This document shows positions 17,920 to 26,514 of a stretch of 56,272 nt of DNA, piece by piece (the first letter of the stretch is position 1; every line of letters starts with the position of its first letter). The translations under genes and the position numbers were made by a program. Source of the DNA: an uncultured Prevotella sp. (lineage in GTDB: Bacteria; Bacteroidota; Bacteroidia; Bacteroidales; Bacteroidaceae); NCBI GenBank assembly GCA_900315695.1, contig ONAE01000012.1:1-56272 (forward strand), given 5' to 3'. The notes under the pieces were generated by a model. It worked only from the letters and a program-made list of their open reading frames with translations. It did not search any database and had not been told where the DNA came from.

Positions 17920-19038
17920 TTAATGACGCTGGCGGCGAACGGTGACTCGTGCTGAGCTATTGGCAGGCGTCGTTGTTTTTCCTTTTTTCGACTTACCTGC
18001 CTTCGTACGACTCGAGTTATTCTTTGCGGCTTTAATCTTGCCTTTCTTACTGGCGAGTTCCAATTTGGCGATACTGTCGAGCGAATCCTTCTTCGCCGGA
18101 TCGCCGAAGATGTTCTTGCGGAAATCGTCCAGTTCCTTTTCGATGCGCTTCTGCTCTGCCGTCATCGCAGCCTCGTCAGGACAATACTGCGCTAAGGTCT
18201 TACCCTGGGCATTATTGGTCTTATAGATCTGTCCACGATACATGTTAAGTGTGAAGAAATCATCCATCGACATCGTAGCGGCATTATTCAGACTACTCGG
18301 CATCACGGTCTGGCGGTTCAGGAAAGGCTCCAGATCACTGTACTTTACCCAGAACAGCGGATACTGCGTGGATTCTCCACCAAAGTCATCCTCACGTAAC
18401 ATCACAGGACAAAGAGCGAGTACCTTGATATGGAAAGAGGAATTGGCCTGATCGTAGTAGGCACTCTCCTTCAGGAAGAATTTCTTGACTTCCGAAGAAG
18501 GGATGTCGCTGTTGTCAACCTTCAGCTTGCCATCCTGTTCCTCATAAAAGATATGATAATTGTCGAGGATGGTCTTCATATCCACCCGTGTCTCATTCGT
18601 AAAGACATCGCTACCATCCGTGGGATACTCATAGACGGGGATATAGCCATTCTGAGCCAGTTTGAAGATATAGGTAAACAGATTCAGTTGTTTACCCTGG
18701 GGCTCTACGGGATAGTAAAGGCCGGCATTAACATCCTTCGAGAGATCGAGCTCACGGTAGATATCACGACGCCACACCACCTCTTCTGGCATATCCACTG
18801 CCGTAGGGAAGGATATCTGGGCACGCACAGACATCGCAGAAGAAGGGTTCTTCCGCTGACTCTGTTTCGGCTGCTGTGTCTGCGGCTGCTGTTGCTGTGT
18901 CTGCGGCAACTGTGTTTGTGGCTGTTGAGGTAGTGACTGTTGTTGCTGTTCACTTTTCTGCACACGGCGCTGCTTTGGCTGAGCGAAAGCCGTTCCAAAC
19001 ATCAGCGTTATCATCAACAAGAACAATGCTCTTTTCAT
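17920..19038 (-). CDS. gldN: Type IX secretion component GldN/PorN
   Basis: 372 residues with a signal peptide ending FGTAFAQ. A glutamine/proline-rich linker (about 29-62) precedes the conserved GldN domain, starting VVWRRDIYRELDL and including NLFTYIFKLAQNGYIPVYEY and MSMDDFFTLNMYRGQIYKTNN. The C-terminal tail is very basic (about 320-372). GldN/PorN forms the periplasmic ring with GldK/PorK under the outer membrane. It is last in porP-gldK-gldL-gldM-gldN. The basic tail and poly-Q linker are longer than I would expect and may be lineage-specific. Confidence 0.93.
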   Translation of the reverse strand: MKRALFLLMITLMFGTAFAQPKQRRVQKSEQQQQSLPQQPQTQLPQTQQQQPQTQQPKQSQRKNPSSAMSVRAQISFPTAVDMPEEVVWRRDIYRELDLSKDVNAGLYYPVEPQGKQLNLFTYIFKLAQNGYIPVYEYPTDGSDVFTNETRVDMKTILDNYHIFYEEQDGKLKVDNSDIPSSEVKKFFLKESAYYDQANSSFHIKVLALCPVMLREDDFGGESTQYPLFWVKYSDLEPFLNRQTVMPSSLNNAATMSMDDFFTLNMYRGQIYKTNNAQGKTLAQYCPDEAAMTAEQKRIEKELDDFRKNIFGDPAKKDSLDSIAKLELASKKGKIKAAKNNSSRTKAGKSKKGKTTTPANSSARVTVRRQRH

Positions 19039-19056
19039 ATCTTCATATTTTATTGA

Positions 19057-20622
19057 TTACTTTACAATGACTTCCATCGGGTTCTGAAGGGTACGTGTCA
19101 GTCCGTCCGGACCTACCACCGTCACACGGGAGACATAGAAGCGACGGTTACGTGCCAGTTTTCGGAAGGTATCCTTTTGACGGGCGGAGAACGAAGCACC
19201 GTCGGATGCCATCGGAACGGCATTACCCATATTATCGAAGAAGACGGTCTCGAAACTCTGTACGTGAAAAGCGATATCCAGGATACCATCGTCGATAGCA
19301 GCACCTATCGTATTAGCAGCAATGAGCTGCGATTTTGACAAGCCACCACCTTTATAGCGTGTGGGATTGCCATGCTCATCCTTCATAGAAATATAAGGAG
19401 TGGGATCAGGGAGTTTACGAACTCGGAAGGTGTATTGGCCCATCTGTTGCGGACGCCCTGTATTCGTAGAGACGACGGTGATGGTGGCATCCTGTCCGAT
19501 CTTCGAAGGACGAGCGATATACTTACCTGGCCCCACAGGTTGCAGTGTACCATTCGTCATCGATGCCTGAATCTTATTTGAAGGTACACCAGGAACACTC
19601 ACGCTGATGGGGTTGTTGTAGCCAGCATAAAGCATATTCATCAGGTCTGCCGACACCGTTGCACTCGGATCTACAACCGTATATTTCTGTGTGAAATCAC
19701 GACGGATATGATCACCGTCACCATTCACCGTTTCCATATAGCCAGCCAAAGTGAAGTCGCCCGTACGACTACAAACGGTCTCATACAGTCCGTTGTTCAA
19801 GGTCACTTTCTGATTACCGATATAGATATCAGGTACCTGTGTGGTATCTACTGCCGCCATCACAATACGGGCTGAGAAGCGGTCACCTCTGACAATGGTC
19901 TGGGAACTCGGAATGACGAAAGCCGAAAGGGCATTCACGCGAATATCCTTGACGTCGATGTTCTCAACCAACGTGTGAAGCACCTCACGCTCGGCATAAC
20001 GGACATCACTCTGCAGTTTCGACAACAAGGTGACAGCAGCAATGGCAGGCATATCCTCAAACATGAACTCCTGCCAGTTCTTACCCAAAGCCTCAGCCTT
20101 AGGCGGAATGGTGGTTGACAGGTTGGCGTTGATGATCTGCTGCTTGCTCATATCTGAAGTCATACTGACAACACGATCGCGGAACGACTTGATGGCATTG
20201 TATAACTCCTTACCCTTACCACGTCCTGGTGCCAGCATCACCTGATTGGCAGCCTCAAGGTCCTCCTTATTCTGGAAGTCTTCGATACGGGCATCCTTAC
20301 CGTCAGCCTCACGCACAATCGCCAGTTTCAGCTCTTCGGCAAAATTATAGAGAGAATCACTGATACGTCTCACCTCCTGAGCCTTATCATACCAAGCCTT
20401 CACCTTGACAGGATTGATCCTCATCTGCATCTCCAGATCATCATAGACGAGCTTATTTTCCTTGATGGATCCATTGGTAGTACGGTTCAGACTGTCTTCC
20501 ACGATGGAGAAGCCGTTGAGCACCTCAGAAGAGACGTTCAGCGCTAGCATTGCCATCAAGACGACATACATCAGATTAATCATCTTCTGGCGAGGGGAGA
20601 CGGGTCTTTTTCTTATTGCCAT
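19057..20622 (-). CDS. gldM: Type IX secretion motor protein GldM/PorM
   Basis: 521 residues. One membrane helix near the N-terminus (about 16-34, MINLMYVVLMAMLALNV) precedes a long periplasmic part: a helical domain (about 40-215), then Ig-like beta domains (about 220-515). PorM dimers rotate when driven by the PorL helices and transmit proton-motive energy to the trans-envelope PorKN ring. The gene starts 4 bases after the gldL stop, in tight translational order. Confidence 0.94.
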   Translation of the reverse strand: MAIRKRPVSPRQKMINLMYVVLMAMLALNVSSEVLNGFSIVEDSLNRTTNGSIKENKLVYDDLEMQMRINPVKVKAWYDKAQEVRRISDSLYNFAEELKLAIVREADGKDARIEDFQNKEDLEAANQVMLAPGRGKGKELYNAIKSFRDRVVSMTSDMSKQQIINANLSTTIPPKAEALGKNWQEFMFEDMPAIAAVTLLSKLQSDVRYAEREVLHTLVENIDVKDIRVNALSAFVIPSSQTIVRGDRFSARIVMAAVDTTQVPDIYIGNQKVTLNNGLYETVCSRTGDFTLAGYMETVNGDGDHIRRDFTQKYTVVDPSATVSADLMNMLYAGYNNPISVSVPGVPSNKIQASMTNGTLQPVGPGKYIARPSKIGQDATITVVSTNTGRPQQMGQYTFRVRKLPDPTPYISMKDEHGNPTRYKGGGLSKSQLIAANTIGAAIDDGILDIAFHVQSFETVFFDNMGNAVPMASDGASFSARQKDTFRKLARNRRFYVSRVTVVGPDGLTRTLQNPMEVIVK

Positions 20623-20626
20623 GTTC

Positions 20627-21535
20627 TTATACGTTCATCTTAGCCGTCATTGCCTCAATCATACGGGCATATATCTTATTGAGATCGGCAATTTGAGCTG
20701 CCATCTTACGAGTCTGTTCATTAATATCGTCGATCGTACCGATCTGTGAGCTGGCACTCTTGAGTTGCAGTTCATAGACTTTGCAGATGCCAGTCAAAGT
20801 ACGGTTCAGATTCTCCATCTCCTCAGAGTCATGGGCGAGTTTATCCGTCTGTTCGGATACACGGGAAAGCATCTCTGTGAGACGCTTCAGCTCCTCGATG
20901 TAATTGGCTGTGGCCTCTTCAAGTTCTGGTGTCATCTGCGGCAAAGCAGAGGGGGCAGCAGCGCCACCACCTGAAACAGGGCCTCCACCCGATACAGAAA
21001 TAACCGAAGATGAAACAGCAGCAATAGCCTCACTATCAACGACAGGAGCACCGCCACCAAACGAAACGCTGCCTGAAGCAGGGGCCCCACCACCAATAAT
21101 CACAGTGCCGCCTCCAACAGGAGCGCCACCACTTACAACAGGAGCACTATCGCTTGAAACAGGAGCACTGACACCTGATGCAGGCACACTGCCACCAGAT
21201 GCTGGAGCACCGCCACCAATAATCACTGTGCTTCCACCAGCATGCCCCACCTGCTCACCCGAAGCAGCACCAGCATGCACATCAAGCTCCATACCATCAG
21301 TTGTCTTGTCAAACGGGCGATCGAAGGCAGAGAGAAAGAACACAAACACCTCTGTTCCCATACCGAGGAAAAGGAAGAAGTTTGCTCCTGGCAGATGGGT
21401 CAACTTGAAAAGCGTACCTAAGATCACGATCGAAGCACCCCAGCTATAGGCATAGTTCAGGAACGTCTGACCAGGCACACTATCCATCCATTTCTGCAAT
21501 CGATAGATGATATTGATTTTGCTATATGTTGTCAT
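20627..21535 (-). CDS. gldL: Type IX secretion motor protein GldL/PorL with low-complexity insert
   Basis: 302 residues. Two membrane helices (about 25-43 and 52-70) hold the charged residues K44 and E62, matching the proton-path positions known in the GldL family. A Gly/Ala/Ser/Pro/Val-rich stretch (about 90-195) with repeated GGGAPASG-like units follows. The cytoplasmic helical domain is at about 200-300. GldL pentamers with GldM form the rotary motor. The repetitive insert is unusual and could vary in length between strains. Confidence 0.93.
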   Translation of the reverse strand: MTTYSKINIIYRLQKWMDSVPGQTFLNYAYSWGASIVILGTLFKLTHLPGANFFLFLGMGTEVFVFFLSAFDRPFDKTTDGMELDVHAGAASGEQVGHAGGSTVIIGGGAPASGGSVPASGVSAPVSSDSAPVVSGGAPVGGGTVIIGGGAPASGSVSFGGGAPVVDSEAIAAVSSSVISVSGGGPVSGGGAAAPSALPQMTPELEEATANYIEELKRLTEMLSRVSEQTDKLAHDSEEMENLNRTLTGICKVYELQLKSASSQIGTIDDINEQTRKMAAQIADLNKIYARMIEAMTAKMNV

Positions 21536-21551
21536 ATCTTATACCTTTATG

Positions 21552-22991
21552 TTATTTCTTCTTTTTACCTTTCACCTTGATCTTGTCGCTGGTGGTATTA
21601 GCCAGACTACGCACGCAACGGAAGCCGATATAGGAACGCGGCTGGTTCTGATACTCAGAGGAGCGCCAAGCCGAACGGATATACGACTCAGGATCTTTCC
21701 ACGATCCACCCCTGACACTCTTTTTCTTCAAGCGATAGGGATCCTCCTGAGCGGCATTATATCTCAGCTGCGGGTTGATGTCGTTCATGGCCTCAACACC
21801 CGCTTCGGTATAGATCGTCGATGTCCATTCTGCCACATTACCCGCCATATCATAGAGACCATTACTGTTGGCGGCATAGATACCCACCTTACTGGTGATC
21901 AGGTTGCCGTCCTTGGTATAGTTTCCGTTATCAGGCTTAAAGTTGGCATAGAAGCATCCCTTACCACTGGCCACATCCTCATTATCCCACGGGAATTCGT
22001 TTTGATCCTTACCACGAGCAGCATACTCCCACTCTGCTTCCGTCGGCAGACGATAACGCTGCACATAGCGTGCTGCAGGCCCAAGTCCTTTCAGCAGGTA
22101 CTCCGTACGCCAAGCGCAGAACGCATTGGCCTGTTCCCAGGTGACACCCACAACGGGATAGTCATTATAGGCTGCATTCGAGAAATAATAGCGCATATAG
22201 GTCTCGTTGTCGGCATTGGGGAAATCGTTTACCCAACATGTGGTATCAGGGAACACGTTCACAATATAGGTATTCAGGAAATCCCAGGGACCTGTTAGCT
22301 GACGGTTGATCGTTTCACGCACGATGCGCCCCTCGTCATCGACATAGGCCGTATCCTTGGAGATCCATACCTGTTCATTAGGATTCACGGCGACATCCGT
22401 ATTCAGGTTACGCTCCTGCGGATTCAGTCGATTGCGGCGCAGGGCAGCAGTGGTATAGTCATAGATCTCATAACGGTAGTTCAGCTGACTATAGTCCAAC
22501 ATACGTTCTCCTGTCACCGGATTGGTGATATACATTCCATCAATAATCTCCTGCTCATCCTCACTCGGACGACGAGGCAAAGATTTCTTCCAATTGATGA
22601 CACTACCAATCTCCTCACCATCCTTATCCGTCTTCACCTTCTTGTAGGTCTCATCAATCTCCGACAGACGTTCACGCAGAATGGAATCACGCACATAATT
22701 CACAAACTGACGGTACATCGAGTTGGTGACCTCGGTTTCGTCCATCCAGAATCCCTCAACGGAGATATCACGCAGAGGCGTTTTCTTTCCCCAAAGTGTA
22801 TCCTGTTTCTCCATACCCATCTTCAGGTGACCACGTTTCACAAGTGTCATGCCGTAAGGTGTAGGCTCAGAGAAAGCACGGCCACCCGTACCCGTAACCT
22901 CGCCACCACTTGATGAAGCCATTTTACTACCGAAGCAGCTGCTTAACAGAAGCAGCAAGGCTAAAAGGCTGAAAATTTTATTCGTTCCCAT
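21552..22991 (-). CDS. gldK: Type IX secretion lipoprotein GldK/PorK
   Basis: 479 residues with a lipoprotein signal peptide; lipobox LSSC places the acylated cysteine at residue 19. The remainder is a formylglycine-generating-enzyme-like (FGE-sulfatase) fold, seen in GFWMDETEVTNSMYRQF, RLPTEAEWEYAARG, GLYDMAGNVAEW and RSAWR...IGFRCVRS. In PorK the fold is structural, and the protein forms the outer-membrane-linked ring with PorN. The C-terminus is lysine-rich (KIKVKGKKKK). Confidence 0.94.
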   Translation of the reverse strand: MGTNKIFSLLALLLLLSSCFGSKMASSSGGEVTGTGGRAFSEPTPYGMTLVKRGHLKMGMEKQDTLWGKKTPLRDISVEGFWMDETEVTNSMYRQFVNYVRDSILRERLSEIDETYKKVKTDKDGEEIGSVINWKKSLPRRPSEDEQEIIDGMYITNPVTGERMLDYSQLNYRYEIYDYTTAALRRNRLNPQERNLNTDVAVNPNEQVWISKDTAYVDDEGRIVRETINRQLTGPWDFLNTYIVNVFPDTTCWVNDFPNADNETYMRYYFSNAAYNDYPVVGVTWEQANAFCAWRTEYLLKGLGPAARYVQRYRLPTEAEWEYAARGKDQNEFPWDNEDVASGKGCFYANFKPDNGNYTKDGNLITSKVGIYAANSNGLYDMAGNVAEWTSTIYTEAGVEAMNDINPQLRYNAAQEDPYRLKKKSVRGGSWKDPESYIRSAWRSSEYQNQPRSYIGFRCVRSLANTTSDKIKVKGKKKK

Positions 22992-23016
22992 ATTCCGATG
23001 TTTACAACTATATCAA

Positions 23017-23952
23017 TTAAAGAATTCTCACACTCTTATGAAGGTTACGCCCTTTCTTTTGAAGTTCGATATCCATCTGGTATCCCACAGAAATCTCATG
23101 GCTTCCATTGCCAACGCTCATGGCGGAAGTGTAAATCTCATAACTGTAACCTAGTCGGATACCCTTGATGACTCCTCCAACCTGTACAGTGACTGAGGTA
23201 GTGGGACTATAAGTGAGTCCTGCATACAGATGTCGCTTCTCATGCGAATACTGCAAACGTCCTGAGATATCTCCACGCCAAGCCACCCCGTCGGTACGCC
23301 CGAGAACAGAGGTCTGTATCGATAAAAACGGATTTCTCAGCTGAATATTGTATCCGCCTGTTAAATAATAGGTGGCGGCAATGTCGAGCTGATTCTTGTC
23401 ACCAAGTTCCACACGAGGTGATGTGACATGTAATACAGAGAAACCAGCATACCAATTGTGACGCCGATAATACAGACCCAGTCCGATGTCAAAGGCGGAA
23501 CCGTTGACTGACGAACTGGTGATAGCAGGATCATCAGGATCTATCACCTCTGCCTTGGAGCCGTCGAAGTTCTCACTGAGCATCGACACCTGGAGACCCA
23601 TGCTCAACCTTCCTCCCCACAATTTTGGCTGGTAGGCATATTGAAGACCAAAACGCTTATGAGTAAAGAGGCCGATGGCATCGTTCATAAACTGAATACC
23701 AACACCGTGATAGGACCTTAAGGCATAGAAAGGCATATCGGCAGCAGCATACATCGTATTCGGATTATGCTCGAAGCCAGCCATCTGAATGGCATAGGCA
23801 CCGGCAATGTTCAGTTTGGACTCCTTACCCACAGCAGCAGGGTTGAAAGACGGCTCCATCGTCCAGTAATGAGCGAAGGAGACATCATACTGTGCCTTGG
23901 CTGTCAAAGAAACCAAACATAGTATGAAAATAATATAAAAATTCAGTTTCAC
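23017..23952 (-). CDS. porP: Type IX secretion membrane protein PorP/SprF
   Basis: 311 residues with a signal peptide (cleaved near LTAKA-QYDVSF). The PorP/SprF pattern follows: FAHYWTMEPSFNPAAVGKES near the start, then alternating outer-membrane strands. It is the first gene of the T9SS core operon, 25 bases before gldK. PorP-type proteins bind the PorK ring or cargo adapters at the outer membrane. No clear TAnnTTTG promoter is visible on this strand upstream. Confidence 0.9.
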   Translation of the reverse strand: MKLNFYIIFILCLVSLTAKAQYDVSFAHYWTMEPSFNPAAVGKESKLNIAGAYAIQMAGFEHNPNTMYAAADMPFYALRSYHGVGIQFMNDAIGLFTHKRFGLQYAYQPKLWGGRLSMGLQVSMLSENFDGSKAEVIDPDDPAITSSSVNGSAFDIGLGLYYRRHNWYAGFSVLHVTSPRVELGDKNQLDIAATYYLTGGYNIQLRNPFLSIQTSVLGRTDGVAWRGDISGRLQYSHEKRHLYAGLTYSPTTSVTVQVGGVIKGIRLGYSYEIYTSAMSVGNGSHEISVGYQMDIELQKKGRNLHKSVRIL

Positions 23953-24004
23953 ACCTAAATAACGTCATCTTAAAGGTTTTTATTATAAAAATTCGGATAT
24001 TTGC

Positions 24005-24035
24005 TTGCAAATTTCAACTTTTTCTCTTATATTTG
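24005..24035 (+). promoter_or_regulatory. Promoter of the sensor operon
   Basis: TTG (24005-24007), 20-base spacer, TATATTTG (24028-24035), about 35 bases before the ATG at 24071. Confidence 0.7.
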
Positions 24036-24070
24036 CAACCAAATAACATAAACCGAAGCTCCCCTGCTCT

Positions 24071-25048
24071 ATGAGGCGAAAGAACACTAAACGGACAACA
24101 AGACGGTTCAATTATGCCACTTTGGCACTGACCCTCTTATTATGGCTGACAACTGGCTCAGTCAAGGCAGAGAAGTTTGTGTTTACCACAGCATGGACAG
24201 CTCAGGCACAGTTCGCCGGATATTATATCGCGAAGGAGAAAGGATTCTACAAACAGGCTGGGCTTGACATCGTTATTCAGCATCCAACACTGACCAGTTC
24301 TGCCTTTCACCGTTTACAGACTGCACAGACCAACGCCATCATGATGTCGATGATGTCGGCCATTGGTTTCATCTCGCAAGGCATTCCCTTGGTAAACATC
24401 TTCCAGGACTCAATGAATAGCAGCAATATCCTTGTGACGCGTTGGGACACCGACCCTATGAAGTTGAAGGGAAAGAAGGTGGCCATCTTCAATTCCGACC
24501 CCAGCTATATGGCTATGATTATGAACCATCGGGAGAATATGAATTTCGAATGGGTGCGTTTCACAAGCAATATCAACTTATTCCTCTCTGGTGCAGTAGA
24601 TGCGATGATGGCCCTCAGCTATAATGAGTATTATCAGCTTCAGCAGGCAGGTTTCAAGATGACCGAAGAAAGTATCTACAGATTTAGTGAGCATGATTAC
24701 AACATACAGGAGAATGGTGTTTATGTGATGCGTGACTACTATCTGTCTCATCGCGACGAATGCCGTCGTTTCGCCACAGCTACCCGTAAGGGATGGGAAT
24801 GGGCGGCAGCACATCCTGACGAAGCGATGGAGATTGTAATGAAGTATGTACATCGTTACAATTCACCTACTAATTCCGTGATGCAGAAACTGATGTTCAA
24901 AGAGACACTTCGCCTACAGATTGACCGCGACTCCAAGAAACGCGAATTCCGCGTCAGACCAGACATGGTGGAGAAAGCTTCTCAGATGATGTTTGAAAGT
25001 GGTATGATTAAACGACGTGTGACTTACAAAGAACTGACTGGCCAATGA
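24071..25048 (+). CDS. NMT1/THI5-like periplasmic binding protein
   Basis: 325 residues. A very basic n-region and signal peptide (about 1-33, ending GSVKA) precede KFVFTTAWTAQAQFAGYYIAKEKGFYKQAGLDIVI, the signature of SsuA/THI5/NMT1 substrate-binding proteins that recognise pyrimidines, sulfonates or similar small molecules. No ABC permease or ATPase is nearby. The gene overlaps the next by 4 bases (ATGA) and heads a three-gene set with two Cache-domain sensors. A role as the ligand-capturing subunit of a sensor, rather than of a transporter, is inferred from that. Confidence 0.8.
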   Translation: MRRKNTKRTTRRFNYATLALTLLLWLTTGSVKAEKFVFTTAWTAQAQFAGYYIAKEKGFYKQAGLDIVIQHPTLTSSAFHRLQTAQTNAIMMSMMSAIGFISQGIPLVNIFQDSMNSSNILVTRWDTDPMKLKGKKVAIFNSDPSYMAMIMNHRENMNFEWVRFTSNINLFLSGAVDAMMALSYNEYYQLQQAGFKMTEESIYRFSEHDYNIQENGVYVMRDYYLSHRDECRRFATATRKGWEWAAAHPDEAMEIVMKYVHRYNSPTNSVMQKLMFKETLRLQIDRDSKKREFRVRPDMVEKASQMMFESGMIKRRVTYKELTGQ

Positions 25049-26514
25049 AAAAGTTATTTACGACTTTACACCGTTCGCTCTCGGCACGTCTCAGCTTTGC
25101 TGTGGTGCTGTTTGTGGCTGTCATCTTTGTGGGGGCATTCAGTATCGTATTCTCTGAAGCACGTGACATCATCAGAGAAGAGGCCTGGGGCAAAGCCACG
25201 AAGACACTTGAAGGCACCGTCTTACATATTGACAACACCCTCCGCCGTGTTGAAGTGGCCTCTGACAATATTCTGCGCGTCATAGAGAGAAACCTTGAAA
25301 AGCCTGACAGTATGTTTTCAATCAGCAGGCAGGTTCTTGTAAACAACGCCGAGCTTACAGGCTGCAGCATCTCCTTCGATCCATATTACTATAAAGAGAA
25401 AGGCCGTTACTTCTCAGCTTACGCCTATAACAACGGTGACAGTATCCAAACAGAACAGGAGGGAACCGACAGTTACCAGTACCACTGCATGGACTGGTAT
25501 CTGATTCCCAAGCTTCTTGACCGTCCCTACTGGATTGAACCTTTTATGGAAGATGCGACAGAGGGAATCATCGTGAAAGATATCTTTTCTTCCTACAGCC
25601 GCCCCATCCACGATGCCAAGGGCAACAGCGTAGGTACTTTCTCCGTCGATATCCGACTCAATTGGTTCACCCAGACCATTGCAAAAATAAAGCCCTACCC
25701 TCATTCTTTCTGCGTCATGATTGGAAAAGGAGGTTCTTATCTCGTACACCCCGACACGACAAAATTGTTCTACGAGACTATCTTCACCCACACGCTTGAG
25801 AAACCAGACTCGATGAAGGAAGCTCTCGGCGTTTCAATGATGGCAGGAGAGAGCGGGCACACAATTTTGGAATATGAGGGAGAACCCTGTCACGTGTTCT
25901 ATAAGCCTTTCAAGAATACTGGATGGAGCGTTGCGATTGTCATTCCTGAGAGTGATATCCTTGCACCTTACCAACGCCTGAAAAGCTACACCCTATGGAT
26001 TTCGGCTACAGGCTTGCTCTTGCTGCTCTTCTTCTCACTGATCACCATTCGTAACAGCATGAAGCCACTCCAGCAATTGGCAGAGGCCACACACCGTATC
26101 GCAGGAGGCGACTTCTCCGACACGAAGATGAAAAGACAGCGTGATGATGAAATCGGTCAGTTGCAGCGCAGCTTCACGAAGATGCAGCGGTCTCTTAACA
26201 CCTACACCCGTGAACTGCGTAATGAGACGACCACCCTTGAGGAGCGCCATCAGGAGTTGCTTGAAGCCTACGAGCGTGCCAAAGAAGATGAACGTATGAA
26301 GACAGCCATACTCCATAAGATGCCCGACAAGATGGCTGCCCCTGTGGCAGAAATCTCTACGACAGCCAAACTGGTGTGCCAACACGAAGGGGAAAACGCC
26401 CCAGATATCAGTGAGGCCACTATGAAGATGCAAGATAACGCCCAGCGAATCACCATACTCCTCGACGAGATGATCAGAGCGGCTCAGGAAGAAAGGAGGC
26501 AAGCCTATGAGTAA
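25045..26514 (+). CDS. Cache-HAMP sensor with degenerate DHp and no kinase domain
   Basis: 489 residues. An N-terminal helix (about 15-36) is followed by a double-Cache periplasmic domain (about 40-305), a second helix (about 313-335), HAMP (about 336-385), a coiled coil, and a two-helix segment (about 418-483) aligning with the DHp of the next gene's kinase. At the phospho-histidine position (H394 there) this protein has D428 (KMPDKMAAPV). No HATPase domain follows. The Cache domain is clearly paralogous to that of the next gene (shared GCSISF, TEQEG, MDWY). It may dimerise with that kinase and modulate it. Confidence 0.8.
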   Translation: MKKLFTTLHRSLSARLSFAVVLFVAVIFVGAFSIVFSEARDIIREEAWGKATKTLEGTVLHIDNTLRRVEVASDNILRVIERNLEKPDSMFSISRQVLVNNAELTGCSISFDPYYYKEKGRYFSAYAYNNGDSIQTEQEGTDSYQYHCMDWYLIPKLLDRPYWIEPFMEDATEGIIVKDIFSSYSRPIHDAKGNSVGTFSVDIRLNWFTQTIAKIKPYPHSFCVMIGKGGSYLVHPDTTKLFYETIFTHTLEKPDSMKEALGVSMMAGESGHTILEYEGEPCHVFYKPFKNTGWSVAIVIPESDILAPYQRLKSYTLWISATGLLLLLFFSLITIRNSMKPLQQLAEATHRIAGGDFSDTKMKRQRDDEIGQLQRSFTKMQRSLNTYTRELRNETTTLEERHQELLEAYERAKEDERMKTAILHKMPDKMAAPVAEISTTAKLVCQHEGENAPDISEATMKMQDNAQRITILLDEMIRAAQEERRQAYE

